DNA of 64,000 nucleotides from Anaerobutyricum hallii DSM 3353 (GCF_000173975.1 NZ_ACEP01000088.1:1-64000); one strand, 5' to 3'; positions 18,589 through 27,455 are shown, numbered from the stretch's first letter. Notes: generated from the sequence alone by a model not told the origin. Made by a program: numbers and translations.

Positions 18589-18984
18589 ATGAATATTGGA
18601 TTAATCGCACATGATGGAAAAAAGAAACTGATGCAGAACTTTTGTATTGCGTATCGAGGAATTCTCAATAAGCATGAGTTGTTTGCTACAGCAACGACCG
18701 GAAGACTGATTGAGGAAGTGACCAACCTTACAATACACAAATATCTGGCAGGCCCGCTTGGCGGAGAACAGCAGATGGCTTCACAGATTGAACATAACCT
18801 TATAGACATGGTTATCTTTCTGCGTGATCCACAGAACCAGCAGGTTCATGAGCCAGATATCTTCAATGTTATGCATTTATGTGATGTACACAATATTCCA
18901 CTTGCAACGAATCTTGCAACTGCCGAATTATTAGTTAAGGCACTTGAAAGAGGAGATCTTGAGTGGCGTGAGATGTACAGATAG
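18589..18984 (+). CDS. mgsA: Methylglyoxal synthase
   Basis: Converts dihydroxyacetone phosphate to methylglyoxal and phosphate, a bypass of lower glycolysis under phosphate limitation. The 131-residue protein shows the phosphate-binding TATTGRLI, the GPLGGEQQ loop, the catalytic Asp region (DMVIFLRDPQ) and the C-terminal NIPLATNLATAELL. It follows rodA by 12 bases with AGGAGG and is likely co-transcribed. Confidence 0.95.
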   Translation: MNIGLIAHDGKKKLMQNFCIAYRGILNKHELFATATTGRLIEEVTNLTIHKYLAGPLGGEQQMASQIEHNLIDMVIFLRDPQNQQVHEPDIFNVMHLCDVHNIPLATNLATAELLVKALERGDLEWREMYR

Positions 18985-19005
18985 GACAAAAAGAAAAGAG
19001 TGACT

Positions 19006-19971
19006 ATGAAAAAGAAATTAATATGCACAATAAGCATTTTGGTTTTGGCAGCAGCATTATGTAGTGGATGCAGTACAGCGCCTTTTAAGATTACAGATTC
19101 TTTTGCCTCTTATTATGCAAAAAATAAAGAAGAGGTGGGGTCAGATCTTAAAGGCATGGCATCGGATCTGGCAGTGTTATCTGATTCAGAAGCGACCGAT
19201 CCAAATTATCAGAGTAATGATTATGCGGATCTGCTCATCAATGACAGCACCAATGAAGTATTAGAATCTTATCATTGTTTTGATAGATTGTATCCAGCGA
19301 GTATTACAAAGGTCATGACAGCTTTATTAACATTAGAACATGGAAATATGGATGATGAAATTACGTTAAAACATGATATTAATCTGACGGAGAATGGAGC
19401 GGTTATCAGTACACTTACGAAGGGAGACACTGTTACGGTAGGGCAGGTTTTTCATACAATGCTTATCAAATCAGCGAATGACTGTGCAGTGATACTTGCA
19501 GAGTATGTGGCTGGCTCCGAATCTAAATTTATTGACATGATGAATGCAAAGGCCAAAGAATTAGGAGCGACGCATACCCATTTCGTAAATCCGAATGGAC
19601 TTCATGATAATAATCATTATACAACGGCGTATGATCTTTATCTGATATTTAAAGAAGCTGTAAAGTATGATACTTTTGTTGATACGGTATCTTCTAAAGA
19701 TTATACAATGACATACACTACGCCGAAGAAAACACAAATTAATGAGTATATGCAGAGTACAAACTACTATCTGTTGAATGAATTCCCAGTGCCGGAGGGC
19801 GTTGTTATGTATGGTGGAAAGACAGGAACTACTTCCATGGCTAAGTCCTGCCTGATCCTAATGACAAAGAATAAAAAGGGAGAGCGTTTCTTTTCTGTAG
19901 TACTTGGAGCAGAAACAAAAGATATGCTGTACTCATCTATGTCACAGTTGTTAGAGAAAACTGCAAATTAA
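19006..19971 (+). CDS. D-alanyl-D-alanine carboxypeptidase, lipoprotein-like
   Basis: A serine D,D-carboxypeptidase (peptidase S11, DacF/PBP5 type) that trims the terminal D-Ala of peptidoglycan stem peptides. It has SxxK at Ser99-Lys102 (PASITKVMT), SxN (SAND) and KTG (GGKTGTT). The N-terminus is a hydrophobic signal ending in LCSGC, a slightly unusual lipobox, so a membrane-anchored lipoprotein is likely. It is 321 residues. The ATG at 19006 is preferred to a GTG two codons earlier. A promoter-like pair for the next gene starts just after the stop. Confidence 0.9.
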   Translation: MKKKLICTISILVLAAALCSGCSTAPFKITDSFASYYAKNKEEVGSDLKGMASDLAVLSDSEATDPNYQSNDYADLLINDSTNEVLESYHCFDRLYPASITKVMTALLTLEHGNMDDEITLKHDINLTENGAVISTLTKGDTVTVGQVFHTMLIKSANDCAVILAEYVAGSESKFIDMMNAKAKELGATHTHFVNPNGLHDNNHYTTAYDLYLIFKEAVKYDTFVDTVSSKDYTMTYTTPKKTQINEYMQSTNYYLLNEFPVPEGVVMYGGKTGTTSMAKSCLILMTKNKKGERFFSVVLGAETKDMLYSSMSQLLEKTAN

Positions 19972-19974
19972 AGG

Positions 19975-20003
19975 TTGTGCTTTTATATGATATAAATTAT
20001 AAT
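19975..20003 (+). promoter_or_regulatory. Promoter of the P-loop gene
   Basis: -35 TTGTGC (19975-19980) and a perfect -10 TATAAT (19998-20003) are separated by 17 bases. It leaves a leader of about 80 bases containing AAAGGAGGA close to the ATG at 20090. Confidence 0.6.
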
Positions 20004-20089
20004 ATAGCATATAAGAAAGTGGCACGAGCCTTTCATATTACAAAAGAAAGGACTACGGTCCAATAACATATCTAAAGGAGGATATTCAC

Positions 20090-20506
20090 ATGATTGATAT
20101 TATTGCAGGAGCGAAAGGAAAAGGAAAAACTAAAATTTTAATTCAGCAGGTAAATGATGACATTAAGCTGACAAAAGGCACGATCGTTTACCTTGATAAG
20201 AACAATAAGCATATGTATGAGCTTAGCAATCAGATTCGTCTTATCGTAGTTCCTGAATTTAATGTTACAGATACAGATATGTTCCTCGGATTTATCGCAG
20301 GAATTATCTCTCAGGATCATGACTTAGATAAGATTTATCTTGACAGTTTCCTTACAACAGCTTGTATCAAAGACAACCTTGACTATGCAGTTGAAAAACT
20401 GGATGCTTTATCCGAGAAGTTTGGAGTAAGTTTTGTAATCAGCGCTTCCGTAGATAAAGAAAATATGCCGGAATCTGTACAGAAATACGTTTCTCACGCA
20501 TTATAA
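20090..20506 (+). CDS. Uncharacterised P-loop protein
   Basis: A 138-residue protein of unknown function. The N-terminus is a Walker A-like IIAGAKGKGKTK, and a hydrophobic strand with an acidic end (KIYLDSFLTT) could be a Walker B. Relatives in Lachnospiraceae are often labelled PilT-like, but nothing here shows pilus involvement. The Shine-Dalgarno is strong (AAGGAGG), it has its own promoter and a terminator follows, so it is a monocistronic, apparently well-expressed gene. Confidence 0.75.
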   Translation: MIDIIAGAKGKGKTKILIQQVNDDIKLTKGTIVYLDKNNKHMYELSNQIRLIVVPEFNVTDTDMFLGFIAGIISQDHDLDKIYLDSFLTTACIKDNLDYAVEKLDALSEKFGVSFVISASVDKENMPESVQKYVSHAL

Positions 20507-20589
20507 TCCGATGTTATCTGATACAGAACCGTCCGGTAATATACATACATGGCGGATATCTGGAATTTGAATAAGATACGAAAAGGTTT

Positions 20590-20623
20590 AAGGCGCCTCA
20601 TAATACTATGAGGCTGCCTTTTT
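20590..20623 (+). terminator. Terminator after the P-loop gene
   Basis: AAGGC/GCCTT plus CCTCATA/TATGAGG form a two-part stem with a small internal loop and a 4-base apical loop, followed by TTTTT at 20619-20623. It lies only 16 bases before the radical SAM start. Confidence 0.8.
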
Positions 20624-20638
20624 ATGGTTTAAGCTAAA

Positions 20639-21586
20639 ATGGAAAAACAATATTATTACGCATATTCAAAGTATTTAAAAGAAAAATATGGAGAAAAGGT
20701 ATATAAGCTTCCGGTAAATCTTCCGGTTACCTGTCCGAATAGAAAAGAGGGAGGCGGATGTCTCTTTTGTGCAGATGCAGGAACAGGATTTGAAGCAAAA
20801 GAAAGTACGATGCCTGTGTTAGAGCAGTTACAGTCCTCCAGGGAAAAAGTAGAGAAAAGGTATCATGCTCATAAGTTTATTGTGTATTTTCAAAATTATA
20901 CAAATACGTTTTTGCCGCTGCCTGCCTTGCTTCAATATATGGAAGAGGCCGCTGGAATGGAGAATATCGTTGAAATTTCTCTTTCAACAAGGCCGGATTG
21001 CATAAGACAGGATTATTTGGAAGCATTTCAGAATTTCCGTGAGCGGACGGGTATTGAAGTTTCGATAGAATTAGGACTTCAGACAGTGAATTATCATACA
21101 TTATCGGCTATGAACAGAGGACATGGTCTGGCGGAATTTATTAATGCTGTATTATTGATTGCGCCATATCATTTTCCAGTTTGTGTGCATATGATCTTGA
21201 ATCTTCCAGGAGATACGATGGAGGATGCCAGAGAGTCTGCAAGAGTATTATCTGCACTGCCAGTTTCTATGGTAAAGTTACATTCTTTATATATTCCAAA
21301 GGAATGTGCATTATATAAAGAATATGAAGCGGGCAATATACAGATATGTTCAAAACAGGAGTATATAGAACGCCTGGCAGAATTTATCTCTCTTTTAAGA
21401 AAAGATATTGTTGTAGAGAGACTATTTAGCCGAATACCGGAAAAAGATTCTGCCTTTTCAAATTGGGGAAACAGTTGGTGGAAGCTTACAGATGAGTGGA
21501 AAGCACTTATGGAAGAACGGCAGTATGTTCAGGGGATACGCTGTGATTATCTAAATGGCGCGGCGCTAAATAGATGGGAGATGTAA
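20639..21586 (+). CDS. TIGR01212-type radical SAM protein (YhcC-like)
   Basis: A radical SAM enzyme of the YhcC/TIGR01212 family, substrate unknown. The cluster cysteines are in CPNRKEGGGCLFC near residue 31, a spacing peculiar to this family. Later motifs are VYFQNYTNTF, SLSTRPDC and ELGLQT. It is 315 residues. The ATG has no visible Shine-Dalgarno and lies just behind a terminator, so its transcription and initiation are unexplained. The next gene starts 2 bases after its stop. Confidence 0.88.
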   Translation: MEKQYYYAYSKYLKEKYGEKVYKLPVNLPVTCPNRKEGGGCLFCADAGTGFEAKESTMPVLEQLQSSREKVEKRYHAHKFIVYFQNYTNTFLPLPALLQYMEEAAGMENIVEISLSTRPDCIRQDYLEAFQNFRERTGIEVSIELGLQTVNYHTLSAMNRGHGLAEFINAVLLIAPYHFPVCVHMILNLPGDTMEDARESARVLSALPVSMVKLHSLYIPKECALYKEYEAGNIQICSKQEYIERLAEFISLLRKDIVVERLFSRIPEKDSAFSNWGNSWWKLTDEWKALMEERQYVQGIRCDYLNGAALNRWEM

Positions 21587-21587
21587 T

Positions 21588-22979
21588 ATGGCCGGAAAAG
21601 AAAAGGGAAAGCTACATATACACATCAATCTTGGAACACTGGTGTTTCTTGTTATTGTAGTATATCTGATGGCATATATGCTTACCTATATTGGAAAAGA
21701 TAAGCTTGCTATTTATGAGGTGAGTGCAAGCGATATTGTGGATAACATAGAAGGGACCGGAGTAATTCTTCGCCAGGAAAATCTGGTCAATACAGCGCAG
21801 GATGGATATATTAATTACTATGTCCAGGATGGTGCGATGGTAAATAAAAACGGTGTAGTATATATGATAGATACTACCGGTGAGATTCAGGATTATTTAA
21901 AAAAAGTACTCGAAAAAAAGAATACAATGAGTCTTGATGAAAAAGAACAGATCATAGAAAAGTTAAAAATTTTTAGTGAGGGATATACGGATAATCATTT
22001 TTCCCTATCCTATGAAACGCAGAATGACATAAACAATACATTGTTAGATTATACGGATGCGATGTTGACAGAGCATAAAGCAGAACTGGAAGAAAAATAT
22101 GGGAAAGATTCTTACGTTGAAGTAACCTCTGCACAGGAGGGACTGGTTTCCTTTGTGTCTGATGGGCAGGAGAATTTAAAGCAGAGCCAGGTGTCAGAAG
22201 AAACATTTCTTAGTAAGGCGAAGATGAGTGATCTTAGAACGAATAAGAAGCAAAAAGCCGGTTCTCCGGTATATCGTTTTATAAAAGGGCAGGACTGGCA
22301 GCTGATGGTGCCGGTTGGACAAAATGGTTATAACCGCCTCAAAAAAAGAGCAGAGGATAATTCATCCATACAGGTTACGTTTCAAAAAGATAATTTTACG
22401 ACAACAACATCCTACCGCTGCCTGAAACAGAATGGAAAGTATTATGTGATACTGTCATTTGATAATTATATACAGCGCTATTTAAATCAGCGGTATCTGT
22501 CTGTATCACTTACATTATCAGAAACGAATGGATTGAAAATTCCGTCCAGTTCTCTTGTGAAAAAGAGTGTTTACAGAATCCCGAAAAGTTTTCTTGTGCA
22601 CGGAGGCAATTCTGCTGAAAAAGACCAGCTTAATATTATGGAAACAAACAAAAAGGGAGAAAAAGTATTAAGACAGACTTCAGCCATTGTCTATAAAACA
22701 AATGATAAATATGCCTATGTTGTATCGAAAGATTTGAAGACCGCAATTATTATATCTGAGACGGATAAACAAAAGATATATACCATAAAAGACAGCGATA
22801 AGGTAGAGATTCTGGGGGTATATATGGTAAATAAGGGTTATGCGGTTTTTGCTCTGGTGGATATGGTTGAAAGGAATGGAGATTATTGCATTGTTTCTAC
22901 TTCCGGCAGTAAAATAGAACTTTATGATAGAATTATTTTAAATAGTGATACAGTGAAGGAAGGCCAGGTGATTTACTGA
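21588..22979 (+). CDS. HlyD-like membrane fusion protein
   Basis: A 463-residue protein with one N-terminal membrane helix (about 16-33) and an extracytoplasmic region with a biotinyl-lipoyl-like strand pattern (VNTAQDGYINYYVQDGAMVNKNG) resembling HlyD/RND adaptor proteins. A Lys/Glu-rich helical stretch sits at about 105-170. No ABC or RND partner is adjacent. It overlaps the YggS-like gene by one base and precedes sepF, so it may be an envelope or division-linked factor rather than an exporter part. Confidence 0.7.
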   Translation: MAGKEKGKLHIHINLGTLVFLVIVVYLMAYMLTYIGKDKLAIYEVSASDIVDNIEGTGVILRQENLVNTAQDGYINYYVQDGAMVNKNGVVYMIDTTGEIQDYLKKVLEKKNTMSLDEKEQIIEKLKIFSEGYTDNHFSLSYETQNDINNTLLDYTDAMLTEHKAELEEKYGKDSYVEVTSAQEGLVSFVSDGQENLKQSQVSEETFLSKAKMSDLRTNKKQKAGSPVYRFIKGQDWQLMVPVGQNGYNRLKKRAEDNSSIQVTFQKDNFTTTTSYRCLKQNGKYYVILSFDNYIQRYLNQRYLSVSLTLSETNGLKIPSSSLVKKSVYRIPKSFLVHGGNSAEKDQLNIMETNKKGEKVLRQTSAIVYKTNDKYAYVVSKDLKTAIIISETDKQKIYTIKDSDKVEILGVYMVNKGYAVFALVDMVERNGDYCIVSTSGSKIELYDRIILNSDTVKEGQVIY

Positions 22980-23671
22980 TGCTGAAGGAAAATTTAAAAA
23001 ATGTACAAAACAACATAAAAAAAGCATGTGAACGTGTAGGAAGAAAACCGGAGGAAGTTACGCTTGTTGCGGTAAGTAAGATGAAACCTCTCTCTGATAT
23101 TGAGGAACTTTTAGAGACAGGACAGCTTGAATATGGAGAAAATTATGTACAGGAACTGTGTGATAAATATGAGAATATTTCAAAACCGGTACATTGGCAT
23201 ATGATTGGACATTTACAGACAAATAAAGTGAAATATATTATTGATAAAGTAGAATTGATTCATTCTGTAGATTCCCTTCATTTGGCAAAACAGATTGAGA
23301 AAGAAGCGGTAAAAAAAGGTGTGGACGCACAGATACTTGTACAGGTAAATATCGCGCAGGAAGATACGAAGTTTGGTATCGACGGTCCAGAGGTGATGAG
23401 TCTTGTAGAAGAAATCAGCAAATTTCCACATGTCCACATCAGAGGACTGATGACAAGTGCTCCTTTTGTGGCAAATCCAGAAGAAAATCGCTGTTATTTT
23501 AAGAAATTACACAAATTATTTGTTGACATTAGAGAGAAAAACATTGATAATGTATCTATGGACATTTTGTCTATGGGTATGACCAATGATTATGAAGTAG
23601 CCATTGAAGAAGGTGCAACAATGGTACGAGTTGGTACCGGAATCTTTGGGGCGCGGAATTATAATAAATAA
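22979..23671 (+). CDS. YggS-family PLP homeostasis protein
   Basis: A PLP-binding protein of the alanine-racemase-like fold that buffers free pyridoxal phosphate and influences amino-acid pools (YggS, YlmE, PLPBP). The PLP lysine is in AVSKMKP near residue 36, with HWHMIGHLQTNKVKYI and the C-terminal SMGMTNDYEVAIEEGATMVRVGTGIFG. It is 230 residues and sits beside sepF, as in the Bacillus ylm cluster. Confidence 0.93.
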   Translation: MLKENLKNVQNNIKKACERVGRKPEEVTLVAVSKMKPLSDIEELLETGQLEYGENYVQELCDKYENISKPVHWHMIGHLQTNKVKYIIDKVELIHSVDSLHLAKQIEKEAVKKGVDAQILVQVNIAQEDTKFGIDGPEVMSLVEEISKFPHVHIRGLMTSAPFVANPEENRCYFKKLHKLFVDIREKNIDNVSMDILSMGMTNDYEVAIEEGATMVRVGTGIFGARNYNK

Positions 23672-23686
23672 CAGGAGGTACATGGG

Positions 23687-24232
23687 GTGAAGTTCGCAGA
23701 AAAGTTCTTAAACATGATGAAGTTAAATGATGCTGATGACGAGACGGAACCATTTGATGAGGAATATAACGAAGTAACCGAAGAAGAAGGTTATGACGAA
23801 GAAGAGATGGAAGATAAGGAAGAAGAACCTCATAAACCGATTCTTTCCTTAAGACGTAAGAAGAAAGATCTTACAGAATTACAGGAAGACGATGAGGACG
23901 GTCAGAGCAGAGTAATCCCATTTCATGGAAAAGAAGAAGAAGGTGAAAGTGTGAAAGTAATCAGACCTCAGACATTTAATGAAGCACAGATTGTAGCAGA
24001 TTTCTTAAAGGAAGGCAAGACAATTGTGGTGAACTTAGAGGGAATCGAAATCGGACAGGCACAGAGAATCATTGATTTTATCGGTGGAGCAAGTTTCGCA
24101 GTAGATGGCTCTCTTAAAGCGATTTCTAATAATATCTTTATTGTGGCACCAGGTAATATTGAAGTATCTGGAGATTTAAGAGACGAGATTGTAAGCGAGG
24201 ATATGTTGTCCCCGGAACTTACGAAGTTTTAA
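23687..24232 (+). CDS. sepF: Cell division protein SepF
   Basis: A membrane-associated FtsZ anchor that substitutes for FtsA. It has an N-terminal amphipathic helix (MKFAEKFLNMMKLN), a very acidic linker at about 18-55, and the conserved DUF552 domain from about 85 (VKVIRPQTFNEAQIVADFL, ending SFAVDGSLKAISNNIFIVAP). It is 181 residues and starts with GTG at 23687, with AGGAGG about 9 bases upstream. Third gene of the local run. Confidence 0.93.
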   Translation: MKFAEKFLNMMKLNDADDETEPFDEEYNEVTEEEGYDEEEMEDKEEEPHKPILSLRRKKKDLTELQEDDEDGQSRVIPFHGKEEEGESVKVIRPQTFNEAQIVADFLKEGKTIVVNLEGIEIGQAQRIIDFIGGASFAVDGSLKAISNNIFIVAPGNIEVSGDLRDEIVSEDMLSPELTKF

Positions 24233-24302
24233 GCTGACATAGATGTCAGATACATAAAGCGAATACATAAAAGATGATAAAAGAATAGTTGAACGAGAAA
24301 AG

Positions 24303-24354
24303 ACAGAGGGGATATATGGACGGAGTGGAGGCCGTTCATATATCCCCTCTCTGT
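24303..24354 (+). terminator. Long hairpin between sepF and aroB
   Basis: A stem of roughly 20 bp with a single G-T mismatch joins 24303-24323 to 24332-24354 around an 8-base loop. The downstream bases (GTAAATATTTATT) are only weakly U-rich. It probably ends the sepF message, but it lies about 16 bases before the aroB ribosome site and could affect aroB. Confidence 0.55.
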
Positions 24355-24379
24355 GTAAATATTTATTCTGGAGGGAACA

Positions 24380-25465
24380 ATGGAAACAAAAAGATTAGAA
24401 GTAACTGCAGAGGGTAAAAAGGTATATGATATTGTAATTGAGAATAATTTTAATCAATTAGTAAAAGAACTTTCTGTTTTTGGAATAAAAGAACGGAAAC
24501 TTTGCATCGTAACAGAAAGGCAGGTTGCATCTTATTATCTTGAGGAAGTGTGCAGTCTTTTAGAGAAAGAGTGTGCGAAGTTAGAAGTGTACATTTTTCA
24601 GGAAGGAGAGGAAAGTAAGAACTTATCTACAGTGGATAGTCTGTATCATTTTCTTATTACGCATGAATTTGACAGAAAAGATATGCTTCTTGCACTTGGA
24701 GGAGGTGTTACTGGAGATCTCACAGGATTTGCAGCGGCAACGTATCTTAGAGGAATTGATTTCGTGCAGATTCCGACCAGTCTTTTAGCACAGGTAGACA
24801 GCAGTATTGGAGGGAAAACTGGTGTAGATTATCATGCCTATAAAAATATGGTTGGTGCATTTTATATGCCAAAGCTGGTATATATTAATGTAAACACGGT
24901 AAAAACACTTTCTGAGCGACAGTACCACAGCGGCTTGGGAGAAGTGATCAAGCATGGATTGATTCGCGATAAAGCATATTTTGAATGGATGAAAGACAAT
25001 AAAGAGGCAGTAGCAAAAAGGGAAGATGAGGCACTAGCTTATATGATCGAGGGCAGCTGTGAGATTAAGCGGGCAGTTGTTGAGGAAGACCCGAAGGAAC
25101 ATGGTGTGCGTGCATTGCTTAACTTTGGTCATACATTGGGTCATTCTATCGAAAAGTTAATGAATTTTTCTCTTGCACATGGAGAGTGTGTCGCAGTAGG
25201 TTCCTTACTGGCAGCGGATATATCCTGCCAAAGAGGTTATATTAGTGAGGAAGAAAATAAAGAAATAAAAGAATTATATGCATATTTTGATTTTCCGGTA
25301 TTACCAGAAGAACTTAAAGCAGAAGATATTGTAAAAGAAACAAGACATGACAAGAAAATGGAACATGGAAAGATTAAGTTTATCCTTTTAGACAAGGTGG
25401 GTGAAGCTACAATTTATCAGGATGTAACACCAGAAGAGATGCTTACGGTTTTAGAGCGTGTTTGA
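24380..25465 (+). CDS. aroB: 3-dehydroquinate synthase
   Basis: Second step of the shikimate pathway, converting DAHP to 3-dehydroquinate with NAD and a divalent metal. Motifs are LALGGGVTGDLTGFAAATYLRG (NAD binding), GGKTGVD and the metal-binding NFGHTLGHSIE. It is 361 residues and GGAGGG precedes the ATG. The stop codon (25463-25465) falls inside a dispersed repeat, so the last codons (LERV, stop) derive from repeat sequence. Confidence 0.96.
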   Translation: METKRLEVTAEGKKVYDIVIENNFNQLVKELSVFGIKERKLCIVTERQVASYYLEEVCSLLEKECAKLEVYIFQEGEESKNLSTVDSLYHFLITHEFDRKDMLLALGGGVTGDLTGFAAATYLRGIDFVQIPTSLLAQVDSSIGGKTGVDYHAYKNMVGAFYMPKLVYINVNTVKTLSERQYHSGLGEVIKHGLIRDKAYFEWMKDNKEAVAKREDEALAYMIEGSCEIKRAVVEEDPKEHGVRALLNFGHTLGHSIEKLMNFSLAHGECVAVGSLLAADISCQRGYISEEENKEIKELYAYFDFPVLPEELKAEDIVKETRHDKKMEHGKIKFILLDKVGEATIYQDVTPEEMLTVLERV

Positions 25466-25494
25466 AAAATCATTCCAGCAACCTGCACGCTCTA
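25452..25494 (+). repeat. Dispersed repeat family 1, copy A (overlaps aroB end)
   Basis: TAGAGCGTG and its reverse complement CACGCTCTA flank GTTTGAAAAATCATTCC. The same segment starts the longer element at 47820. The hairpin spans the aroB stop codon. Confidence 0.6.
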
Positions 25495-25519
25495 GAATAA
25501 CAGGAGGAATAAAATTATC

Positions 25520-26023
25520 ATGGGAAAAAAAGCAAAGTCAGTAGTCATTTTTTTTGTATTACTACTGATTGACCAGCTTACAAAGTTGTGGGCGGTAAAA
25601 ATATTAAAACCGATAGGAAGTATTAAGATTATTCATAATGTATTAGAAATATACTATGTGGAGAACAGGGGAGCGGCTTTTGGCATTATGCAGAATAAAC
25701 AGTGGTTCTTTTTGATTATCACATTAGCAGTACTTGTCGGTCTCCTGTGGATTTCAGGGAAGATTCCGGAAGAAAAACATTTTATACCACTGAAAGCCTG
25801 CCTGTATTTTGTGGGGGCAGGAGCGGTTGGTAACATGATAGACAGAGTGTTTCGGAAATATGTAGTAGACTTTATTTATTTTAGCCTGATTAACTTTCCA
25901 GTATTTAATGTGGCAGATATTTATGTAACGGTTGCCGCATTTATGCTAGTTGTGCTGATACTGTTTTTCTATCAGGAAGAAGATCTTAACAGAGTATTTT
26001 CTAAAAAGAAAGAGCAGGAATAG
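25520..26023 (+). CDS. lspA: Lipoprotein signal peptidase (signal peptidase II)
   Basis: Aspartic membrane peptidase that cleaves lipoprotein signal peptides before the lipid-modified cysteine. It has four membrane helices in 167 residues, with NRGAAFGI and the catalytic aspartates in NMIDRV and FNVADIYVT. Likely clients include the carboxypeptidase lipoprotein at 19006. It precedes rluD by 14 bases, the usual lspA-rluD pair. Confidence 0.96.
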   Translation: MGKKAKSVVIFFVLLLIDQLTKLWAVKILKPIGSIKIIHNVLEIYYVENRGAAFGIMQNKQWFFLIITLAVLVGLLWISGKIPEEKHFIPLKACLYFVGAGAVGNMIDRVFRKYVVDFIYFSLINFPVFNVADIYVTVAAFMLVVLILFFYQEEDLNRVFSKKKEQE

Positions 26024-26037
26024 GGCAGGACGGGAAA

Positions 26038-26997
26038 ATGGCAGAAAGAAATGAAATGATGCAGCAGAATCAAAAACAAAATATAGAACAAAAATATTAT
26101 TATACCGTTATGGAAGAACAGGAGGGAATGCGCCTTGATCAGTTTTTAGCCGGAGAGTTAAAAGAGCATTCGCGTTCTTATATTCAGAAACTTATAAAAG
26201 AAGGCCGGGTAACTGTTGGCGATAAAAAAGAAAAGCCAGGCTGCCGTCTTAAAGTGGAGGACAATGTTGTTATCTGTGTGCCTCCGTTAAAGGAATTAGA
26301 AGTTCTTCCAGAAAAGATGGATTTAGATATCATTTATGAGGATGAGGATGTTATTTTAATCAATAAGCCAAAAGATATGGTTGTCCATCCGTGTCCGGGA
26401 CGATATACGGGAACATTAGTTAATGGGCTGTTATATCATTGCCGGGATAATCTTTCCGGAATTAACGGGGTACTTCGTCCGGGAATTGTCCATCGTATTG
26501 ATAAAGATACGACAGGGGTTCTTGTTGTATGTAAGAATGATATGGCGCATAAAAGTCTGGCAGAGCAGCTAAAAGAACATTCCATTACAAGAAAGTATGA
26601 GGCGATTGTCTACAATAATTTTACACAGGAAGAGGGAACAGTGGATGCACCGATTGGAAGAAGTCCGGCAGATAGAAAGAAGATGGCGGTGGAACCGAAG
26701 AATGGTAAGCGTGCAGTGACACATTACAAAGTGCTCAGTCATCTGAACCATCAGTTTAATCACATAGAATGTCAGTTGGAAACGGGAAGAACCCATCAAA
26801 TCCGCGTGCATATGGCAAGTATAAGGCATCCTCTTTTGGGGGATACAACCTATGGGCCGAAGAATGCGATGGGGCTTACCGGACAGTGCCTTCACGCCAG
26901 AGTACTTGGCTTTATTCATCCAAGAACAGGTGAGTATGTAGAGTTTGAAGCACCGCTTCCGGAATATTTTCAAAAACTTCTTGAAAAATATTCGTAA
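26038..26997 (+). CDS. rluD: RluD-family 23S rRNA pseudouridine synthase
   Basis: Modifies uridines of large-subunit rRNA. An N-terminal S4 RNA-binding domain at about 25-85 (MRLDQFLAGEL) is followed by the catalytic domain with the active aspartate in HRIDKDTTGVLVV. GRTHQIRVHMA and HPLLGDTTYG are family signatures. It is 319 residues. The exact position modified cannot be told from sequence. Confidence 0.93.
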   Translation: MAERNEMMQQNQKQNIEQKYYYTVMEEQEGMRLDQFLAGELKEHSRSYIQKLIKEGRVTVGDKKEKPGCRLKVEDNVVICVPPLKELEVLPEKMDLDIIYEDEDVILINKPKDMVVHPCPGRYTGTLVNGLLYHCRDNLSGINGVLRPGIVHRIDKDTTGVLVVCKNDMAHKSLAEQLKEHSITRKYEAIVYNNFTQEEGTVDAPIGRSPADRKKMAVEPKNGKRAVTHYKVLSHLNHQFNHIECQLETGRTHQIRVHMASIRHPLLGDTTYGPKNAMGLTGQCLHARVLGFIHPRTGEYVEFEAPLPEYFQKLLEKYS

Positions 26998-27003
26998 AAA
27001 AAC

Positions 27004-27032
27004 TTTACAAAAAAACAAGAGTATGCTAATCT
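27004..27032 (+). promoter_or_regulatory. Promoter of rpsO
   Basis: -35 TTTACA (27004-27009), a 17-base spacer and an extended -10 TG-C-TAATCT (27024-27032), placed between rluD and rpsO. Confidence 0.5.
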
Positions 27033-27126
27033 ATGAAAGATGCTTTTTGCTAGAACCTTTGCCAGGGTATGGAGTCTCCGACCTTATCTTCGTAAAGGTG
27101 ATTATAATAATAGGAGGAATTGTAAC
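27033..27126 (+). promoter_or_regulatory. rpsO leader, candidate S15 autoregulatory region
   Basis: A roughly 94-base leader contains complementary segments (ACCTTTG... and ...ACCTTATCTTCGTAAAGGT) able to form alternative stems before the AGGAGG site. S15 represses its own synthesis through structured leaders in several bacteria. I could not verify a specific S15-binding fold here. Confidence 0.35.
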
Positions 27127-27393
27127 ATGATTACAAAGGAAATGAAACAGGAAATTATGACAAAATATGCAAGAACAGAAGGAGATACAGGTTCACCTGA
27201 GGTACAGGTAGCACTTCTTACAGCAAGAATCAACGACCTTCAGAACCACTTCAAAGCAAATCCTAAGGATCATCATTCAAGACGTGGTCTTTTAAAGATG
27301 GTTGGTCAGAGAAGAAATCTTCTTGCATACTTAAAAGGTAAAGATATCGAACGTTACAGAACCTTAATCGAACAGTTAGGTTTAAGAAAATAA
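27127..27393 (+). CDS. rpsO: 30S ribosomal protein S15
   Basis: An 88-residue primary-binding protein of the 30S platform. It shows the signature [15 protein letters not shown] and [10 protein letters not shown]-like stretch ([16 protein letters not shown]). The ATG at 27127 follows AGGAGG at 7 bases. A longer frame from 27040 is not supported. A clean terminator follows. Confidence 0.97.
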   Translation: MITKEMKQEIMTKYARTEGDTGSPEVQVALLTARINDLQNHFKANPKDHHSRRGLLKMVGQRRNLLAYLKGKDIERYRTLIEQLGLRK

Positions 27394-27403
27394 TAGTTCT
27401 TTG

Positions 27404-27430
27404 GAAAGGATGCTGCGGCATCCTTTCTTT
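27404..27430 (+). terminator. Terminator of rpsO
   Basis: A 10-bp stem GAAAGGATGC/GCATCCTTTC has the 4-base loop TGCG and is followed by TTTCGTT. Confidence 0.8.
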
Positions 27431-27455
27431 CGTTGAAAGAGAAATGAGGTTTTCT

